Shown piece by piece: positions 22,844 through 26,057 of a stretch of 26,057 nt of DNA (position 1 is its first letter; every line of letters starts with the position of its first letter). This DNA comes from Ruminococcaceae bacterium UBA1036. Its GTDB lineage: Bacteria; Bacillota; Clostridia; Oscillospirales; Acutalibacteraceae. The notes below the pieces were generated by a model, which was not told the origin of the DNA, did no database searches, and saw only the letters and a program-made list of their open reading frames with translations. Made by a program: the position numbers and the translations under genes. The stretch covers positions 111,581 to 137,637 of the forward strand of contig DCEF01000020.1 in assembly GCA_002316805.1 (NCBI GenBank), written 5' to 3'.

Positions 22844-24106
22844 GTGAAAAGACCATTTGTTACGAAAGAGCAGCTTACGGAAATTACAAAAAAATATCCT
22901 ACGCCATTTTATATTTACGATGAAAATGGCATTCGCGAAAACGCAGAACGTGTAAAGCAGGCATTTGCATGGAACCGCGGCTACCGTGAATATTTTGCCG
23001 TGAAAGCTACGCCTAACCCATATATACTTGAAATTATGAAAGGCGAAGGCTTCGGCACTGACTGCTCCTCATACACTGAGCTGATGCTTGCAGACGCAGT
23101 CGGTTTCAGCGGCAAGACAAACGACATTATGTTCTCGTCAAATGAGACGCCCGACGCTGATTTTCTCCTTGCGCACAAGCTCGGCGCAATTATAAACCTC
23201 GACGATTTCACTCATATAGATATTCTCAACCGGCTCTGCGGAATACCTGAAACAATCTGCTGCCGCTATAACCCCGGCGGAGTGTTCAAAGCAAGCAATG
23301 AGATTATGGATAACCCCGGCGACTCGAAATACGGCTTTACGCGCAGCCAGCTCTTCGAGGGATTCCGGCGCCTTCAGCAACTCGGTGCCAGGCACTTTGG
23401 CATACACGCATTCCTTGCAAGCAACACAGCCGGTAATGAGTACTACCCAACCCTCGCAAAACAGCTTTTCAGCCTTGCCGTCAGCCTTCACCGCCAAACA
23501 GGTGCGCATATAGATTTTATCAACCTTTCAGGCGGAATAGGCGTCGCCTACAAACCCGAGCAGAAGCCTGCCGATATCCTCGCCATAGGCCGTCAAGTGC
23601 AGCAGGCTTACAATGAGATACTTGTGCCTGAAGGCATGGGCAACATAGCAATTTTTACGGAAATGGGCCGTTTCATGCTTGGGCCTTATGGCTGCCTTGT
23701 TGCAACAGCCATACGTGAAAAGCACATTTATAAAGAATATATAGGCCTTGACGCCTGCGCCGCTAACTTAATGCGGCCTGCGATGTACGGCGCTTACCAT
23801 CACATCACTGTCAGTGGCAAGGAAGGCTGGCCGTGCGACCATAAGTATGACATTGTTGGAGGCCTATGTGAAAACAATGACAAATTTGCCATTGACCGTA
23901 TGCTCCCAAAAATTGATATGGGTGATTTTATCATAATCCACGATGCCGGCGCCCATGGCCATTCTATGGGCTATAACTACAACGGCAGGCTGCGCTCTGC
24001 CGAACTTCTGCTAAAAACCGACGGCTCTGTGAAACTTATCCGCCGCGCTGAAACGCCGGCAGACTATTTCGCCACTCTCGACTACCCCGGCCTTTTGAAA
24101 AGATAA
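22844..24106 (+). CDS. lysA: Diaminopimelate decarboxylase-like PLP enzyme (alanine racemase fold)
   Basis: Type III PLP decarboxylase; by family it converts meso-diaminopimelate to L-lysine, the last step of lysine synthesis. The PLP Lys is K54 in EYFAVKATPNP. Other landmarks are FGTDCSSYTEL, FSSNETPDADFLLA, a Gly-rich phosphate site LSGGIGVAY (228-236), EMGRFMLGPYG in place of EPGR, and GGLCENNDKFA (Cys342) in place of the usual GPxCESxD. These changes put it in a divergent LysA subgroup, so other amino acid or polyamine precursors cannot be excluded. The 420 residues are full length. The start is GTG, with AGAAGGAAG about 8 nt upstream. Transcribed alone from a consensus promoter. Confidence 0.75.
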   Translation: MKRPFVTKEQLTEITKKYPTPFYIYDENGIRENAERVKQAFAWNRGYREYFAVKATPNPYILEIMKGEGFGTDCSSYTELMLADAVGFSGKTNDIMFSSNETPDADFLLAHKLGAIINLDDFTHIDILNRLCGIPETICCRYNPGGVFKASNEIMDNPGDSKYGFTRSQLFEGFRRLQQLGARHFGIHAFLASNTAGNEYYPTLAKQLFSLAVSLHRQTGAHIDFINLSGGIGVAYKPEQKPADILAIGRQVQQAYNEILVPEGMGNIAIFTEMGRFMLGPYGCLVATAIREKHIYKEYIGLDACAANLMRPAMYGAYHHITVSGKEGWPCDHKYDIVGGLCENNDKFAIDRMLPKIDMGDFIIIHDAGAHGHSMGYNYNGRLRSAELLLKTDGSVKLIRRAETPADYFATLDYPGLLKR

Positions 24107-24119
24107 GCATACAAATAGC

Positions 24120-24148
24120 AGAAACGCCGCCTTTAAGGCGGCGTTTCT
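24120..24148 (+). terminator. GC-rich hairpin after lysA
   Basis: GAAACGCCGCC (24121-24131) pairs perfectly with GGCGGCGTTTC (24137-24147). It lies 14 bp after the stop codon but has only T-TAC after it rather than a T-run. It may be a weak terminator or a 3'-end stabiliser, with transcription continuing. Confidence 0.55.
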
Positions 24149-24901
24149 ACAGGAGAAAGAGGAAGTAATTATGAAAATATAAATCCTCACATGAGGGACT
24201 TGTGGTCATTTAACTGAAAGTGCTTTTCTTCTTTTATAAACTGTGTGCTTTATTTTATTTCACCAACAGTTTTATAATATCCTTAAATTATGACATGGCA
24301 ATGAATCCCTTTTGAAGTTTCCTTGTCGTATGTGTGAATAAATTAATAACAAAATTGTAATAATATGAACAAAAATGTCGATTCCCGCCGGTGACAGAAA
24401 GATTCTATCGTCTGCGAGGATTTTGCCACATTTAGGCAAATTCAGAGGCACGCTGTTAAACGCAGCCTGAGCCATTGCTTCGGAGCCACTAAATTGCCAA
24501 CTTCTCTTGGCACATCTTGCCCGCAGGGAAAATATTTTCTCTGCGGGCGTTTTGCGCTTTTTCAAAGCTTTACAGCAGCCGGCTTTCCATACAATTGATT
24601 CTGCCCATGCACGTTATTTGCATTGCACTATATTTTTTGTAGCTTATAAATGATAATTAGGAATTATTTAATGCAAAATTACAGTTTTTAACATTTAATA
24701 AAATAATTATAATCTGCAATTTTATCATTTTTCTGCATTAGCTCTTGTTCACTTAACATCATCATCAAGATTCGACAAATTCAGATTTTATGGGACAAAA
24801 TAGCATATTTTTAGCTTAACTAAACTTATCAAGTTTACATTTTGTAATTAATTATTGCATATAAACTTTCTTAAATAAAACTAAATGTTATATATTCTCT
24901 C
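24149..24901. other. Long intergenic region without a convincing gene
   Basis: About 750 bases. At 24151-24182 a strong Shine-Dalgarno (AGGAGAAAGAGGAAG) precedes ATG AAA ATA TAA, a three-codon frame. At about 24373-24562 the sequence is less AT-rich and full of short inverted repeats (TTGCC ... GGCAA near 24431-24456, TTGCCAA ... TTGGCA at 24494-24512), ending in a strong terminator. A 97-codon minus-strand frame here (24272-24565) starts at TTG without a ribosome binding site and shows no motifs, so I do not call it. From about 24600 the region is AT-rich and featureless until the sortase promoter. Confidence 0.45.
24519..24562 (+). terminator. Strong terminator with no assigned upstream gene
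   Basis: GCCCGCAG-G-GAAAA pairs with TTTTC-T-CTGCGGGC (24519-24548), with one G-T wobble, and GTTTTGCGCTTTTT follows on the plus strand. The nearest plus-strand stop codon (lysA) is 413 bp upstream. It therefore ends either a long lysA 3' region or a separate non-coding transcript. Confidence 0.75.
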
Positions 24902-24930
24902 TTGACATTACAAAATTTGCGTGATATATT
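24902..24930 (+). promoter_or_regulatory. Promoter of the sortase operon
   Basis: TTGACA (24902-24907) and TATATT (24925-24930) with a 17-nt spacer, 42 bp before the sortase start codon. Confidence 0.75.
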
Positions 24931-24972
24931 GTTCCAGAACTTAAAAATAATATATACCAGGTGAATTGATAC

Positions 24973-25758
24973 ATGAGTCATTTAAAAGTAAAAGCAAAAA
25001 GCAACGGTATGAGCCGAACGAAAAAAACTATCCTAATAATTCTCCTTGCAGTTTTACTCGGCTGCATCTGCTGGTTGATAGCATACCATGCAGGCGTTGC
25101 GGCGAGCAAAAGCCAGATGGATTCACTCCGCTCGTGGGCATTTTCGGCCAATAATCTTTCTGCAGGAAATAATGGAAACACAATCATACCTCAGTTTCAA
25201 AAACTGAGGCAAAAAAACGGAGATGCGGTTGCATGGGTAAAAATCGACGGCACCTCGGTCAATTATCCTGTTATGCAAACACCGCAGGATCCTGAATATT
25301 ATCTGCACCGGAATTTCAACAAGCAGTCGGAAACACGTGGGCTTCCATTTTTGGACGCAAAGTCGGATCTTAAAAAGAGCAAGAATTATCTCGTTTACGG
25401 CCACAACATGAAGGACGGAACAGAATTTGCCGATATCATCGACTACCTGCATGAAGATTATTACCGTGAACACCCCATGATTCATTTTGATACTCTCTAT
25501 GGAATAAGCAATTATAAAATCATTTCAGTTTTCCGTTCCCAAGTTTACAGAAAAGGCGATAATGTTTTCAAATATTATAAATACCCAGATATAGAAACAG
25601 AATCAGATTTCAACACATACGTGGGCAACGTCAAAAAAATGTCGGAGTACAGTATTAATGAATCCGCAACGTTTGGCGACCAGCTACTTACACTCTCCAC
25701 ATGCTATAGATATGTGGAAGACGGGCGGCTCGTGATTGTGGCAAAAAGAGTCGCGTGA
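24973..25758 (+). CDS. srtB: Class B sortase
   Basis: Membrane-anchored transpeptidase that attaches sorted surface proteins to the cell wall. The 261-residue protein has a basic N-terminus and one membrane helix (about 19-38), then the sortase B core: AWVKIDGTSVNYPVMQ, YYLHRNFN, LPFLD, the catalytic His144 in VYGHNMKDG, Cys244 in LTLSTC and Arg252 in GRLVIVAKR. The order and spacing fit class B. The ATG at 24973 has AGGTGA about 8 nt upstream; a later in-frame ATG (residue 13) is less well placed. It is the first gene after the promoter and lies 56 bp upstream of a secreted Cys/Trp-rich protein, a possible substrate. Its sorting signal preference cannot be read from the sequence. Confidence 0.93.
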   Translation: MSHLKVKAKSNGMSRTKKTILIILLAVLLGCICWLIAYHAGVAASKSQMDSLRSWAFSANNLSAGNNGNTIIPQFQKLRQKNGDAVAWVKIDGTSVNYPVMQTPQDPEYYLHRNFNKQSETRGLPFLDAKSDLKKSKNYLVYGHNMKDGTEFADIIDYLHEDYYREHPMIHFDTLYGISNYKIISVFRSQVYRKGDNVFKYYKYPDIETESDFNTYVGNVKKMSEYSINESATFGDQLLTLSTCYRYVEDGRLVIVAKRVA

Positions 25759-25814
25759 CCCTACAGTCAAGTGGCTTTTTAAAATAATCTTTCTGTTTCG
25801 AAAGGGGATTTACA

Positions 25815-26057
25815 ATGAAAGGATCAAATGGATTCAAGAAGTTGGCGTCGGGCATAATTGCAGTTGCCATGTTAGCCTCAATGGCTCCAATGGCATCTGT
25901 GCCCGCACTGGCATGTTCCAAAGGCAGCGGCAATGCTGCAGCTGTAGTATTTTTACCTGGTTGTGATTGTGGGCAACCTAAGTGTTGGCCATGGTGGTGT
26001 TGGAATTCATGCAGTTCAACGTCAGCGTCTTCAAAGTCGGTTTCCTCGCAGTCGGTT
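25815..26057 (+). CDS. Secreted Cys/Trp-rich protein with Ser-rich linker, N-terminal part only
   Basis: The first 81 codons of a gene running off the right edge. GAAAGGGG lies 7 nt before the ATG. The signal peptide MKGSNGFKKLASGIIAVAM continues to PALA at residue 33, with a likely cleavage before Cys34; the residue three before this Cys is Ala, so it is not a canonical lipobox. The mature start holds a compact segment, GCDCGQPKCWPWWCWNSC, with six Cys and four Trp, followed by the Ser/Lys/Val linker SSTSASSKSVSSQSV. I recognise no family. Its position right after a class B sortase suggests a wall-anchored or sortase-processed product, but any C-terminal sorting signal lies outside the window. 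Confidence 0.8.
   Translation, partial: MKGSNGFKKLASGIIAVAMLASMAPMASVPALACSKGSGNAAAVVFLPGCDCGQPKCWPWWCWNSCSSTSASSKSVSSQSV

Noticed and set aside
24272..24565. Minus-strand frame of 97 codons
   Set aside because: It starts at TTG with no ribosome binding site, and its first codons are the antisense of a strong terminator hairpin.
25893..25920. Lipobox in the right-edge secreted protein
   Set aside because: The Cys is preceded by Ala-Leu-Ala, not the required Leu/Val/Ile at -3, so signal peptidase I cleavage is more likely.

Overview
The window looks like ordinary chromosome from a mid-GC, anaerobic, fermentative Gram-positive bacterium. Class Clostridia, possibly an Oscillospirales relative, is my best inference. 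The evidence is a class B sortase, secreted proteins with Ser-rich wall-type linkers, feoA-feoB followed by a FeoB-associated Cys-rich membrane protein, a GTP-type PEP carboxykinase beside an L-lactate dehydrogenase, a DNA polymerase I lacking proofreading residues, and strong AGGAGG-type ribosome binding sites. I see no rRNA, tRNA, insertion sequence, CRISPR array or prophage.

Layout. The left edge holds the first 62 codons of a secreted protein on the minus strand (1-186). Next is a GNAT acetyltransferase broken by two frameshifts (370-913), overlapping the 3' end of a minus-strand dusB. A plus-strand cluster follows: polA, rlmA, a GT-C type membrane glycosyltransferase, rimI and tsaD (2027-8165), with tight spacing or overlaps. 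Then come pckG and an NCS2 purine permease, each with its own terminator. The minus strand carries an ammonium transporter fused to a PII regulatory domain plus a small membrane protein (12094-14457), the ferrous iron operon feoA-feoB-Cys-rich protein (14943-17407), and an AlkD-like gene with ldh (17607-19272). A plus-strand SGNH hydrolase is followed by minus-strand genes for a FAD-dependent oxidoreductase, a UPF0178 protein and thioredoxin. A divergent lysA-like decarboxylase follows, then about 800 bases without a convincing gene, then a class B sortase gene directly upstream of a Cys/Trp-rich secreted protein that runs off the right edge.

The functions are mostly housekeeping: replication and repair, rRNA and tRNA modification, PEP/pyruvate/lactate metabolism, and nitrogen, purine and iron uptake. 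The parts most worth a second look are regulatory or architectural. They are the Amt-PII fusion with an altered T-loop and a terminator-like hairpin in its leader, a DtxR/IdeR-like operator on the feo promoter, overlapping inverted repeats on the alkD-ldh promoter, a possible structured RNA downstream of lysA, a Cys/His cluster inside lactate dehydrogenase, a probable CTG start on dusB, and the sortase with its neighbouring Cys/Trp-rich secreted protein. The two edge proteins share the peptide SSKSVSS although they lie at opposite ends on opposite strands.
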